A stretch of DNA of 21,297 nucleotides, from assembly GCA_016929735.1 (NCBI GenBank), contig JAFGID010000134.1, positions 1 through 21,297 of the forward strand. The letters are read 5' to 3'. The stretch is from Ignavibacteriales bacterium (GTDB lineage Bacteria > Bacteroidota > Ignavibacteria > Ignavibacteriales > Melioribacteraceae). A model generated the notes under the pieces. It worked only from the letters and a program-made list of their open reading frames with translations. It made no database searches and was not told the origin of the DNA. Both the position numbers and the translations under genes were made by a program. Below, piece after piece: positions 1 through 8,180 of this stretch. Each line of letters opens with the position of its first letter. Within the stretch, counting starts at the first letter, position 1.

Positions 1-367
1 GAAATTTTTCCGTCTTATACTTTTTATAAACAACATTCTTTATTACAGATTCGCTATAAAGTAATTTTTCGTATATTGCTGTTGGTGCCATATCACCAAC
101 CCTAATACCTGCCATACTTGCTAATGATGCAAGTGAAGAAAATGTCCCTGATTTATTTCCATACTCAGGTAATATATTAATAGAACAATCGTAATATGGT
201 TCAATTAAAAAGTAAAGATATCCGGCGATAAAAAGTGAAGCGATAAAATTAATTATTACAATTTTCCATTTGTTTTTTAATAATATATGTATATAAGGAA
301 TAATCTTTAAAAGAAACTCTTTCAATCCATCTTTTTTTTCATTATTAGAACTTTTTAAATCATCCAT
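1..367 (-). CDS. Wzz-type polysaccharide chain-length determinant (partial, N-terminal part)
   Basis: Only the first 122 codons lie in the window; the gene runs off the left edge. The N-terminus (MDDLKSSNNEKKDG) is charged and cytoplasmic. It is followed at about residues 35-55 by one membrane segment (WKIVIINFIASLFIAGYLYF) and then a periplasmic start with a SLASMAGIRVGDMAP stretch and an YEKLLYSESVIKNVV helix. One membrane segment followed by a Ser/Gly/Ala-rich stretch and a helix is typical of Wzz/chain-length-determinant proteins, inner-membrane co-polymerases that set O-antigen or exopolysaccharide length. The ATG is preceded by an AAGGAAT-like ribosome site. It lies 22 bp downstream of the export-protein gene, so the two are very probably co-transcribed. 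Whether a C-terminal tyrosine-kinase domain follows cannot be seen. Confidence 0.75.
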   Translation of the reverse strand, partial: MDDLKSSNNEKKDGLKEFLLKIIPYIHILLKNKWKIVIINFIASLFIAGYLYFLIEPYYDCSINILPEYGNKSGTFSSLASLASMAGIRVGDMAPTAIYEKLLYSESVIKNVVYKKYKTEKF

Positions 368-389
368 AGCAATATTCCTTACAGTTAAT

Positions 390-3086
390 TTACAGTTGTT
401 TTGCTAAGACAAGCACAGTGAGTGCCGTAACAATATAAGTAAGTATATCCCTCAATGTACCTGTCCAATCAGTTTTTTCGGTTTCTGGTTCTGGGGGTGG
501 TACTTTTCTCACCCAAATCATTGCTCCATCATATACGCTTGGGTTCGTTGTAAAAATTCCAAAGTTCACTCTTCGCGATTCACCATTTGATTGACGGCAG
601 ACTGCATAATCAGCATCGTTTGTTAAGCCACCGGCTTTGTTAATGTAATCTTTTACTGATTCTCCATCTACAAATTTGAATAATCCCGGATTATTTACTT
701 CGCCAGAAACTAAAACGGTATTTGGCTTTTTAGGAATGAATATGCTATCTCCATCAAATAAATTTATATTTTCATCGTCGTCGTCATCGTAAAATAATTT
801 CTCAAGATTTATTATCACCCTTTTATTATCTCTTACAAAAAATGAACCGAATAAAAATGCTTCTGAAGTGGGTCCCCCGGCGGTTTTAATTAAATCTGCA
901 ACTGATTCGTTTTTACTTTTAAGAACATATGTACCTGGATATTCAATCTCGCCCAAGATTTTAACAGACCTTTGCTCCTCGTAATTCGGATTTTTCTTAA
1001 CAACAACAACATCCTTATGTTTAAGCAAATAAAATGATTTATTATCAAAATTATATTCATTGATATTTCCTGATATATCCGGAATTGATAAGTTAAACTC
1101 CTCACTTAATCTATCACCCGGATAACCTTCTATATCTATATGGTGAATTCTTACTTCAGTCCTTAACGCTCTCTCATTATATCCACCAGCTCTTATAATC
1201 AGATCTAGAGGTGTCATATTTGTATCAAGAGGATATCTACCGGGATTATTAACTTCCCCTTCAATTCTAACCCATTTCTCTAAAATTTCTGTAGCATCTA
1301 ATTTATAAATATGTATTTTATCGCCCGGCTCCAAATCCATGTTATTTCTCTCATCCAAAATATCTTTTAAATCAAATGGTATTACTCGAGTTGTAATTGC
1401 ATCTTTATTTAACCGAACCACATCTCCTCTTACGGTGAATGCTTTCCCCCTAAATACAGGGTCTTGCAGTCCTCCCGCCTTGAATATCATATCATAAAGT
1501 GTCAGACTATCAGCATAAAGAGTAGCAAATGGAGTTTTTACATAACCATCGATTGATACATACAATATGTCTTTTAAATCATAAATCGAATAAATTCTAA
1601 CAGAATCTCTTGATTGTAACTTGATATCATGATACCTATCCCCTCGTAATGTTAACTCTAAATCAACAGAATAAAATTCACGAGTATAATCTTCATTTGT
1701 TCGAATAATATCTGCCTTTTTTAGATATACTTCCGGCAATAATCCATCAGCCATTTCAATTAAATTACTAAGATAAGGTGCCTTTTCTACATCATAAGTC
1801 CCGGGTCGGTAAACCGCTCCTTGAAGTGAAATATAGTTTTCAACTTCGTTTCTTATAGGAAATATTTTGATTATATCCCCATCTTTCAATGGAATATCAA
1901 ATGATGGATCAGATAGAAGTCGAGATAAATCAACATCAAAAATTTTTCTATCAAAAGAGTATTGAGCTCTTTCTTCAAATGGAACTATTCGATTTATTTG
2001 TGCACGACCAGTAAAAGCGGTAGGCTTTAATCCACCTGAGAATTTAAGCAATTCTCTCAATCCCTCACCTACTTTTAGTTCATAAATTGCTGGTCTTAAT
2101 ATTTCTCCGTCTATTATAATTGTTGAAAGTCTTGGCGGTATGAATATCTTATCATTGTCACTTAATCTAACATCACTGATAGACTCCTTTCCTAACAAAT
2201 AATCATATATATCAACTTCTGCAATTTTACGTTCATTTCGATATACTTTTATATCTCTCAATGAACCACTTGTAAGTGGACCACCAATGCTAAAAAGTGC
2301 ATTAAATACTTCCGAATAACCATTAATATTATATCCACCCGGATTTTTCACTTCACCCAAAGCAAATATTCTAACTGGTTTCACTTTTGCTAATGTAGCA
2401 TCTAAAAAAACGCGTGGAGGACTGGATATCAATCCTTCATAAAATCTAGCAAGGCTTAAAGTCAATCTTTCTTGCAGTTGTGAATAAGGACCAGAAACAA
2501 AGATTTGTCCAGCTTCCGGGATAAAAACTCTACCCAATTCATCAACCGTCAGCTCATAGGAAAATTCTACATCACCCCACATATAAATTCTAATTACATC
2601 ATTTGGACCGACAAGATAATTCGGATCAATAGGACCTATTGCCGATGGTTCAAATGCTTGTGGAACACTCAGAAAAATATTATAACCAAAATATGGAAGA
2701 TTACTAATATCATCTATTAATTCTTTTTTTAATTTTTCAAGATTTTCTACTTCAGTTATTTTATTTGATTTACTGGTGTCTATTGGTATCTCAATCCTTA
2801 CTGAGGGTTGATTATCTTCAGTCACATTTGTAATCACTTCTGTACTTTTTTTCTTATTTTTCATAACATAGTCAACAATAAACTGGTCATAATCTATCCC
2901 GTATTGTTTAGCATATTTCCGAGCATCATCTACGGTCATATTCATTTTTCTCAATTCGTCTTCTATTTCTGTTTCAGTATATAACTGCTTGGATTTTAAT
3001 TGTTGTGTAACCTTTTGATCGATTTGACCATAATTAGTACCTACACATGCGAAAAGTAAAGCGAGTAATATAAAAAATTTCTTCAT
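390..3086 (-). CDS. Polysaccharide export protein with multiple SLBB domains (Wza/BexD-like)
   Basis: 898 aa, an outer-membrane/periplasmic channel component for capsule or exopolysaccharide export. A Sec signal peptide covers about residues 1-20 (MKKFFILLALLFACVGTNYG), then a charged linker. A Poly_export domain lies at about 153-232 (NYLVGPNDVIRIYMWGDVEF, then DELGRVFIPEAGQI). After it I count seven SLBB-type repeats, each with a GEVxxPGxY-like start and an AGG/GGL-like turn, near 238-285, 322-368, 418-463, 508-558, 606-650, 707-752 and 790-835. The C-terminus has a Pro/Glu linker and a hydrophobic helix (about 875-898, ILTYIVTALTVLVLAKQL), comparable in place to the C-terminal membrane helix of Wza. 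It is much longer than the roughly 380-aa E. coli Wza. There is no lipobox at the signal peptide end. It sits between the sugar dehydrogenase and wzz-like genes, which supports the role. The substrate is unknown. Confidence 0.88.
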   Translation of the reverse strand: MKKFFILLALLFACVGTNYGQIDQKVTQQLKSKQLYTETEIEDELRKMNMTVDDARKYAKQYGIDYDQFIVDYVMKNKKKSTEVITNVTEDNQPSVRIEIPIDTSKSNKITEVENLEKLKKELIDDISNLPYFGYNIFLSVPQAFEPSAIGPIDPNYLVGPNDVIRIYMWGDVEFSYELTVDELGRVFIPEAGQIFVSGPYSQLQERLTLSLARFYEGLISSPPRVFLDATLAKVKPVRIFALGEVKNPGGYNINGYSEVFNALFSIGGPLTSGSLRDIKVYRNERKIAEVDIYDYLLGKESISDVRLSDNDKIFIPPRLSTIIIDGEILRPAIYELKVGEGLRELLKFSGGLKPTAFTGRAQINRIVPFEERAQYSFDRKIFDVDLSRLLSDPSFDIPLKDGDIIKIFPIRNEVENYISLQGAVYRPGTYDVEKAPYLSNLIEMADGLLPEVYLKKADIIRTNEDYTREFYSVDLELTLRGDRYHDIKLQSRDSVRIYSIYDLKDILYVSIDGYVKTPFATLYADSLTLYDMIFKAGGLQDPVFRGKAFTVRGDVVRLNKDAITTRVIPFDLKDILDERNNMDLEPGDKIHIYKLDATEILEKWVRIEGEVNNPGRYPLDTNMTPLDLIIRAGGYNERALRTEVRIHHIDIEGYPGDRLSEEFNLSIPDISGNINEYNFDNKSFYLLKHKDVVVVKKNPNYEEQRSVKILGEIEYPGTYVLKSKNESVADLIKTAGGPTSEAFLFGSFFVRDNKRVIINLEKLFYDDDDDENINLFDGDSIFIPKKPNTVLVSGEVNNPGLFKFVDGESVKDYINKAGGLTNDADYAVCRQSNGESRRVNFGIFTTNPSVYDGAMIWVRKVPPPEPETEKTDWTGTLRDILTYIVTALTVLVLAKQL

Positions 3087-3115
3087 TGATTTTCCGATCT
3101 AATTCCATAATAAAT

Positions 3116-4438
3116 TTATGTTTTATGAATCTTTTTATTGTAAATTCCATTTTTATTCATCGCGTTTCGTGTATCTAAAATTAAAGAAGAATTATTTGAA
3201 ATAAACCGATAATTATAACTTGAATGGTCCGTACTAATAACAACTAAATCATATTTCTTTAAATTTTCTTTTGTCAATGGTATTGATTTCATATTATATT
3301 TATACATTCGAGTCTTGGGTAGCACATCAATAAAAGGATCGTTATAATCAACTTTTGCCCCGAGTTTTATAAATAATTCAATCAATTTCAATGTTGGAGA
3401 TTCTCTTAAATCATCAACATCTTTTTTATATGCTGCACCAAGTATCAATACTTTCGCATCTTTTAAAGTTTTATTATTTTTATTCAGGACTAATACAGCA
3501 TTATCAACTACATAATATGGCATAAAAGTATTTACTTCGCCTGCAAGTTCAATAAAACGTGTACTAATATCATACTCTCTAGCTTTCCAAGTCAAGTAAA
3601 AAGGATCTATGGGTATACAATGTCCACCCAACCCCGGACCTGGATAAAAAGCTTTATATCCAAATGGTTTTGTTGAAGCAGCATCAATTACTTCCCATAT
3701 ATCAATATTCATCTTATCAAAAACCATTTTAAGTTCATTTACCAATGCAATGTTAACAGAACGAAAAATATTTTCAAGTAATTTTGTCGCTTCTGCTGCA
3801 CGGGTTGATGATACAGGAACTGTTTTAACAATTACTTTATCATAAAGTGCTTGAGCAAGTTTCAAACAATTTTTAGTATAACCACCAACCACCTTTGGTA
3901 TTTTTGCAGTTGTGAACTCTGGATTATTAGGATCCTCTCGTTCAGGTGAAAATGCTAAATAAAAATCTTTGCCCACTATATACTTACCGTTTCTTTTTGC
4001 ATTTTCAAAAATAGGCAATAATACTTCATCGGTAGTTCCTGGATATGTTGTTGACTCTAATGTTATTAGCTGCCCTTTCTTCATGTGTTTAGCAATAACT
4101 TTTGCAGTATCTTCCACAAAAGATAAATCAGGTTCACGATTTTTATTTAATGGTGTCGGAACACAAATAATCACTACATCAACCTGTTTGATAAGCGAAA
4201 AATCAGCCGTAGGTTGCAAATTTTTACTTGATATTACTTTTTTAATTGAATTCGAGGGAATATGTTTAATGTAACTTTTTCCTTTAAGTAAATTGATTAC
4301 TTTTGAATTATCAACATCAAAACCGATAACTTTGTAACCTTTGAGTGCAAATTCAATTCCTAAAGGTAATCCGACATAACCCAAACCGATTATTCCGATT
4401 TTTGCAGTTTTGTTTTCAATTTTCTTTAATAGTTCCAA
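3116..4438 (-). CDS. wbpA: Nucleotide sugar dehydrogenase, UDP-N-acetylglucosamine 6-dehydrogenase-like (WbpA family)
   Basis: 440 aa, UDP-glucose/GDP-mannose dehydrogenase family. These enzymes oxidise a UDP-hexose to the uronic acid with two NAD+, giving an acidic sugar for surface polysaccharide. A Rossmann motif GLGYVG is at residues 18-23. The catalytic Cys274 sits in PGPGLGGHCIPIDPFYLTW. A C-terminal UDP-binding domain contains LGAAYKKDVDDLRESP. The IPIDPFYLTWKAREY and FIELAGEVN stretches resemble the UDP-GlcNAc 6-dehydrogenase (WbpA) branch more than UDP-glucose dehydrogenase, but substrate cannot be proven from sequence. The start appears to be TTG at 4438: no in-frame ATG precedes the Rossmann motif, and a GGAG site sits 5 bases upstream. 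It is the first gene of the minus-strand polysaccharide operon, with 29 bp to the export gene. The subgroup name is tentative. Confidence 0.85.
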   Translation of the reverse strand: MELLKKIENKTAKIGIIGLGYVGLPLGIEFALKGYKVIGFDVDNSKVINLLKGKSYIKHIPSNSIKKVISSKNLQPTADFSLIKQVDVVIICVPTPLNKNREPDLSFVEDTAKVIAKHMKKGQLITLESTTYPGTTDEVLLPIFENAKRNGKYIVGKDFYLAFSPEREDPNNPEFTTAKIPKVVGGYTKNCLKLAQALYDKVIVKTVPVSSTRAAEATKLLENIFRSVNIALVNELKMVFDKMNIDIWEVIDAASTKPFGYKAFYPGPGLGGHCIPIDPFYLTWKAREYDISTRFIELAGEVNTFMPYYVVDNAVLVLNKNNKTLKDAKVLILGAAYKKDVDDLRESPTLKLIELFIKLGAKVDYNDPFIDVLPKTRMYKYNMKSIPLTKENLKKYDLVVISTDHSSYNYRFISNNSSLILDTRNAMNKNGIYNKKIHKT

Positions 4439-4687
4439 TTTTTCTCCAAAATAATTAAAATTTAATCTGTAAATTTAATTGATATTGAACTTATAAACTA
4501 AATTTTTTTAAACTTTTTATTAATAGTAAATTAAAATACAAAATAATTGTTTTTTTTTGAATGCAAATAATTATCCCTAAAAAAATTTTCAGAAATTTTT
4601 AAGTATTATTTTTAATTGGTTTGATTATTAAAAATAACTTATTTTTGTATTTAATAAAATAATTTTATTAACTAATTGGATTTCTAT
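4439..4687. promoter_or_regulatory. Divergent AT-rich intergenic region between the polysaccharide operon and the GNAT-like gene
   Basis: This spacer separates two divergent genes and must hold both promoters. It is extremely A/T rich with long T and A runs. I see no RNA gene, no strong hairpin and no convincing ORF. The only site I can point to on the minus side is the GGAG ribosome site next to the TTG start of the dehydrogenase. Confidence 0.5.
4616..4647 (+). promoter_or_regulatory. Candidate Bacteroidota-type promoter for the GNAT-like gene
   Basis: TATTTTTG at 4640-4647 matches the Bacteroidota -7 box TAnnTTTG. A TTG at 4616-4618 lies 21 bases upstream, near the place of the -33 box; TTTG at 4620-4623 is an alternative with 16-base spacing. 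In sequence this AT-rich such matches arise by chance, so this is only a candidate. Confidence 0.25.
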
Positions 4688-5809
4688 ATGTCTTTTAAAA
4701 GTTTTCAAATTAAAAAGGTTGAGACTAAAAAGGAGTTTAAAAAATTTATCGATTTTGCCTGGGAAATATATAAGGGCAATCCATATTGGGTACCACCAAT
4801 GTTGATGGAAGTTAAACGAAGATTAAATAAAGATAAAAATCCATTTTTTAAACATGCTGAGATGGAAATGTTTATTGCGGTTAAAGAAAAAAAAATTGTC
4901 GGTCGAATTGCTGCTATTGTTAATCACCGTTATAATGAATTTCATCATGAAAAAACCGGTAATTTTGGAATGTTTGAATGCATAAACGATGTTGAAGTTG
5001 CAAAGGCACTATTTTCTGAAGCCGAAAAATGGCTGAAAGAAAAAGGGATGGACAAAGTATTAGGACCTGTAAATTTAAATATGAATGAAGAATGTGCTTT
5101 CCTTTTAGAAGGTTTTGATTCATCTCCTACCATTCTAATGCCATATACTCATAAATATTATATTGAATTATCTGAAAAATGCGGATACAAAAAATCAAAA
5201 GACCTTCATGCTTACTTAAAAGATAACGTTGGTGTGGAAAGTAGAATTTCAAAACTTGTTGAAAGAGTTAGGACAAACGAAAATGTCGTTATTAGAAAAT
5301 TTAACAAAAAAAGATTTAATGAAGATGTCGCACTATTCAAAGAAATATATAATGCTGCTTGGGAACTTAATTGGGGCTTTGTACCTATGACTGAAGATGA
5401 AATTGATTATATGGTGAAAGATTTAAAACCGATTTATATACCCGATCTGTTTTTATTTGCCGAAGTAAATGGAGAACCCGTTGGACTCTCAATGACTTTG
5501 CCTGATATAAATTTTGTAATAAAAAAAATAAATGGTAAACTTTTACCATTTGGCTGGTTGAAATTTATATTATATCGTAGAAAGATGCCTGGAGTACGAG
5601 CAATAGTATTTGGATTGAAAAAAGATTATCGAAGAACAGGTATTAATGCAGTTCTCTACTATGAAACAGAACAAGCAGGTGTAAGACTTGGCTTTAAATG
5701 GTGTGAAATGTCATGGAACTTAGAAGATAATGAACTGATTAATCGCTTTGATGAAGCAGTGGGTGGAAAATTATATAAAAAGTATCGGCTTGTTGAAAGA
5801 TATTTATAA
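4688..5809 (+). CDS. GNAT-like N-acetyltransferase family protein
   Basis: 373 aa from the ATG at 4688; an in-frame TTG 12 bases earlier is less likely. The C-terminal half has a GNAT core: FLFAEVNGEPVGLSM strand pair, then GLKKDYRRTGINAVLYYE, resembling the acetyl-CoA pyrophosphate-binding motif A, and a WCEMSWNLEDNELINR stretch typical of the last part of the fold. The N-terminal half also has a GNAT-like pattern (MFIAVKEKKIVGRIAAIVN, then FSEAEKWLKEKG), so it may be a tandem-GNAT protein. I have met this kind of long Bacteroidota/Chlorobi protein (starting FxIKKVETKKEFKKFI and containing GNPYWVPPM) only as 'GNAT family N-acetyltransferase' without a known substrate. No signal peptide is visible, so it is cytoplasmic. 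It stands alone between a divergent operon and the SUF operon, followed by an inverted repeat that could end its transcript. Confidence 0.7.
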   Translation: MSFKSFQIKKVETKKEFKKFIDFAWEIYKGNPYWVPPMLMEVKRRLNKDKNPFFKHAEMEMFIAVKEKKIVGRIAAIVNHRYNEFHHEKTGNFGMFECINDVEVAKALFSEAEKWLKEKGMDKVLGPVNLNMNEECAFLLEGFDSSPTILMPYTHKYYIELSEKCGYKKSKDLHAYLKDNVGVESRISKLVERVRTNENVVIRKFNKKRFNEDVALFKEIYNAAWELNWGFVPMTEDEIDYMVKDLKPIYIPDLFLFAEVNGEPVGLSMTLPDINFVIKKINGKLLPFGWLKFILYRRKMPGVRAIVFGLKKDYRRTGINAVLYYETEQAGVRLGFKWCEMSWNLEDNELINRFDEAVGGKLYKKYRLVERYL

Positions 5810-5849
5810 TAAAACCAACTGGAAATATTTTCATCTTATACAAGCATTG

Positions 5850-5899
5850 AAAACATAACTTATTCTTTTTTAGATAAAGCAAGTTATGTTTTTCTTTTT
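5850..5899 (+). terminator. Perfect 12-bp inverted repeat with T-rich tail upstream of sufB
   Basis: AAAACATAACTT (5850-5861) is exactly complementary to AAGTTATGTTTT (5881-5892), with a 19-base loop, followed by a T-rich run (TTTTTCTTTTTAATTT). Placed just after the GNAT-like gene, it looks like an AT-rich intrinsic terminator. It also lies 20 bases before the sufB start, inside a likely leader, so it might instead be an attenuator or a dyad operator for the SUF operon. The stem is AT-rich and so weaker than a classic terminator. Confidence 0.5.
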
Positions 5900-5912
5900 A
5901 ATTTAGGATAAA

Positions 5913-7361
5913 ATGTCAGAAAAAGATAATAAAATCATAAAAGATTTAACCGATAACGAATACAAATGGGGATTCGTTACTGATATTGAATCAGAATCCT
6001 TTCCAAAAGGTTTAGATGAAAATACTGTCCGATTACTCTCGCAAAAAAAAGGTGAACCGGAATGGATGACCGAATGGAGACTGAAGGCATTCCATGCTTG
6101 GTTGAAGATGAAAGAACCAAGATGGGCAAATTTAAAAATTCCCCCGTATGACTATCAAGATTTACGATATTATTCTGCTCCTGTAAAAAAAGAAAAATTA
6201 GAAAGTCTAAGCCAAGTTGATCCCGAACTGTTAAAGACATTCGAAAAATTGGGTGTTCCTATTCAAGAGCAAAAAAGATTAGCGGGAGTTGCCGTTGATG
6301 CGGTTTTTGATTCAGTTTCGGTTGCTACAACCTTTCGCGAATCGCTTGCGGAAAAGGGAATAATATTCTGTCCGATATCCGAAGCAATAAAAGAATATCC
6401 TGATTTGATAAAAAAGTATCTAGGTTCGGTTGTACCTTATAATGATAATTTTTATGCTACATTAAATTCTGCAGTTTTTAGTGATGGTTCATTTGTATAT
6501 ATTCCCAACGATGTTGAATGTCCGATGGAATTATCAACTTACTTTAGAATTAATGCACAAGAGACCGGTCAGTTTGAAAGGACATTAATCATTGCCGAAG
6601 AAGGAAGTTATGTCAGTTACCTCGAAGGATGTACGGCACCGATTCGTGATGAAAATCAGTTACATGCTGCGGTAGTCGAATTAATAGCTCTTGATAATGC
6701 TGAAATAAAATATTCAACGGTGCAGAATTGGTATCCCGGCGATAAGGAAGGCAAAGGTGGTATTTATAATTTTGTAACCAAGCGTGGCATCTGCAAAGGG
6801 AAAAATTCAAAAATCTCTTGGTCACAGGTTGAAACTGGCTCAGCAATTACATGGAAATATCCTGCTTGTATCTTGAAAGGTGAAAATTCTGTGGGTGAAT
6901 TTTATTCAGTTGCTATTACAAATAATTTTCAACAAGCGGACACAGGTACGAAGATGATTCATCTCGGAAAGAATTCAAAAAGTACAATTGTATCAAAAGG
7001 TATATCTGTGGGATATAGCAATAATTCTTATCGTGGTTTAGTTAAAGTTCATAAGAATGCTGATAATGCTCGAAATTTTTCTCAATGTGATTCGATGTTA
7101 ATCGGTGACAAATGCGGTGCTCATACTTTTCCGTATCTCGAAGTTGATAATAATACTGCCATTGTCGAACACGAAGCAACTACTTCGAAAGTAAGTGATG
7201 ACCAGATTTTCTATTTAAACCAAAGAGGAATATCAACTGAAGATGCGGTTAATATGATTGTTAATGGCTTCTGTAAAGATGTATTTAACAAATTGCCGAT
7301 GGAATTTGCAGCAGAAGCACAGAAGTTACTCTCAATTAGTTTGGAAGGGAGTGTTGGTTAG
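5913..7361 (+). CDS. sufB: Fe-S cluster assembly scaffold protein SufB
   Basis: 482 aa, close to the usual 470-495 aa. SufB with SufC and SufD forms the SufBC2D scaffold that builds Fe-S clusters in the cytoplasm using sulfur from SufS. N-terminal signature: KGEPEWMTEWRLKAFHAWL (46-64) and WANLKIPPYDYQDLRYYSAP. The beta-helix core holds SYLEGC with Cys240, which by position corresponds to the sulfur-accepting Cys254 of E. coli. The C-terminal block has CDSMLIGDKCGAHT (Cys392, Cys401) and VEHEATTSKVSDDQIFYLNQRG, the most conserved part of the family; Cys392 probably matches E. coli Cys405 at the nascent-cluster site. AGGA lies 4 bases before the ATG. It is the first gene of the SUF operon. The following spacer is full of repeats and is followed by an unrelated secreted-protein gene rather than directly by sufC. 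Confidence 0.97.
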   Translation: MSEKDNKIIKDLTDNEYKWGFVTDIESESFPKGLDENTVRLLSQKKGEPEWMTEWRLKAFHAWLKMKEPRWANLKIPPYDYQDLRYYSAPVKKEKLESLSQVDPELLKTFEKLGVPIQEQKRLAGVAVDAVFDSVSVATTFRESLAEKGIIFCPISEAIKEYPDLIKKYLGSVVPYNDNFYATLNSAVFSDGSFVYIPNDVECPMELSTYFRINAQETGQFERTLIIAEEGSYVSYLEGCTAPIRDENQLHAAVVELIALDNAEIKYSTVQNWYPGDKEGKGGIYNFVTKRGICKGKNSKISWSQVETGSAITWKYPACILKGENSVGEFYSVAITNNFQQADTGTKMIHLGKNSKSTIVSKGISVGYSNNSYRGLVKVHKNADNARNFSQCDSMLIGDKCGAHTFPYLEVDNNTAIVEHEATTSKVSDDQIFYLNQRGISTEDAVNMIVNGFCKDVFNKLPMEFAAEAQKLLSISLEGSVG

Positions 7362-7370
7362 AAATAATGT

Positions 7371-7415
7371 TAAATTGTTTAATACCAAAGGCATGGCTAC
7401 GCCATTGTTAAATTG
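7371..7415. repeat. 45-bp dispersed repeat, copy 1
   Basis: This 45-bp stretch recurs at 8952-8996 with 42 of 45 identical bases; the differences are at positions 16, 21 and 22. It contains a small hairpin, ATGGC-TAC-GCCAT (7393-7405), between AT-rich arms containing TTAAATTG. It begins 9 bp after the sufB stop codon. It looks like a short non-coding dispersed repeat of the REP/MITE kind, but no transposase is in the window. Confidence 0.75.
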
Positions 7416-7417
7416 AT

Positions 7418-7486
7418 TAGTTGCCACGACTAAATAGTTAGTTGCCACTACTAAATAGTTAGTTGCCACGACTAAATAGTTAGTTG
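7418..7486. repeat. 21-bp tandem repeat, three full copies plus the start of a fourth
   Basis: Three head-to-tail 21-bp units at 7418-7438, 7439-7459 and 7460-7480 begin TAGTTGCCACGACTAA and end ATAGT. The second differs at one base (CCACTAC instead of CCACGAC). A fourth copy starts at 7481 and passes into the hairpin at 7487-7506. The units are non-coding and lie between sufB and the next gene. Confidence 0.9.
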
Positions 7487-7506
7487 CCACGACCTTCAGG
7501 TCGTGG
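7487..7506. repeat. Perfect palindromic hairpin ending the tandem array
   Basis: CCACGACC-TTCA-GGTCGTGG gives a perfect 8-bp GC-rich stem with a 4-base loop. It is by far the most GC-rich stretch of this spacer. It has no T tract after it, so it is unlikely to be a standard terminator; it looks like a REP-type palindrome. In the sufB-sufC transcript it could act as an RNA processing or stability element. Confidence 0.8.
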
Positions 7507-7547
7507 ATATAGTTAAGAAAAATAATAATTTTTAATTTTATTATTCT

Positions 7548-8180
7548 ATGTTAAAATTTATAATCATATTAGTATTTGCAAATCTTTCATTATTCTGTCA
7601 GGATAATTCTGAATTAAAAATAATAAATTTTTCAGATACCAATTTAGTTTTAAAATATTTTGAGTACGAATTATTTCCTCAACTAGTCCCAAATAAACCT
7701 GATATTTCTCAATGGATATATTCTTTAAATTTGATTGAGAGTGATACTTCTGATAAATTAATTGTGATTGCTTACAAGAACAATTCAATTTACTATATTA
7801 GAACACTCGCCGAAAAATCAGGTGGATTTAGATTAGAAAGATCAAGTAATAATAAGACTATATCGACTCCTCTTTATTTTGAGGATAATTATTACTGGTT
7901 CGATTTTGAAAATGACAAAATATATTTTTCACCTCGTGGCATTACAATAGCACAACCAAACATATCTATCTATTCTTATGAGGATAATTTATTAAATCAA
8001 ACCTCATTTTATTTTGCCTGCTCAGAACCATCGGATTGGTGTTTGTACAGAAAGGAACATTATAAATATTTTGACAAAAGCACTCAAGTTCAATTTATTG
8101 AATATAAGTATTACAAAAAATTTGTTGAATCAGAAACAGATAAAATTGTGGAATTTGATATTTTCGGAAATAAAAAATAA
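7548..8180 (+). CDS. Hypothetical secreted protein lying between sufB and sufC
   Basis: 210 aa with no family I recognise. The N-terminus MLKFIIILVFANLSLFCQ is a probable Sec signal peptide ending at residues 17-18; the Cys lacks a good lipobox, so lipoprotein status is doubtful. The mature part is rich in Tyr, Phe, Asn, Ser and Asp, with predicted beta strands (LIVIAYKNNSIYYIRTL, PLYFEDNYYWFDFENDKIYF, TQVQFIEYKYYKKFV) and two Cys at about 156-165 (FACSEPSDWCLY) that could form a disulfide in the periplasm. No catalytic motif stands out. It is unusual for a gene of this type to sit inside a SUF operon. It is in the same direction, with 186 bp of repeats before it and 33 bp before sufC, and has no clear ribosome site. 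It could be a local insertion rather than a SUF component. Confidence 0.65.
   Translation: MLKFIIILVFANLSLFCQDNSELKIINFSDTNLVLKYFEYELFPQLVPNKPDISQWIYSLNLIESDTSDKLIVIAYKNNSIYYIRTLAEKSGGFRLERSSNNKTISTPLYFEDNYYWFDFENDKIYFSPRGITIAQPNISIYSYEDNLLNQTSFYFACSEPSDWCLYRKEHYKYFDKSTQVQFIEYKYYKKFVESETDKIVEFDIFGNKK

Noticed and set aside
3969..4274. 101-codon plus-strand frame antisense to the nucleotide-sugar dehydrogenase
   Set aside because: Lies entirely within a well-supported conserved gene and shows no domain.
7371..7506. Possible CRISPR array from the regularly spaced repeats
   Set aside because: The 21-bp units are directly head to tail without unique spacers, and no cas gene is near.
7487..7506. 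Rho-independent terminator after sufB
   Set aside because: The stem is strong but the following bases (ATATAGTTAAG) contain no T tract.
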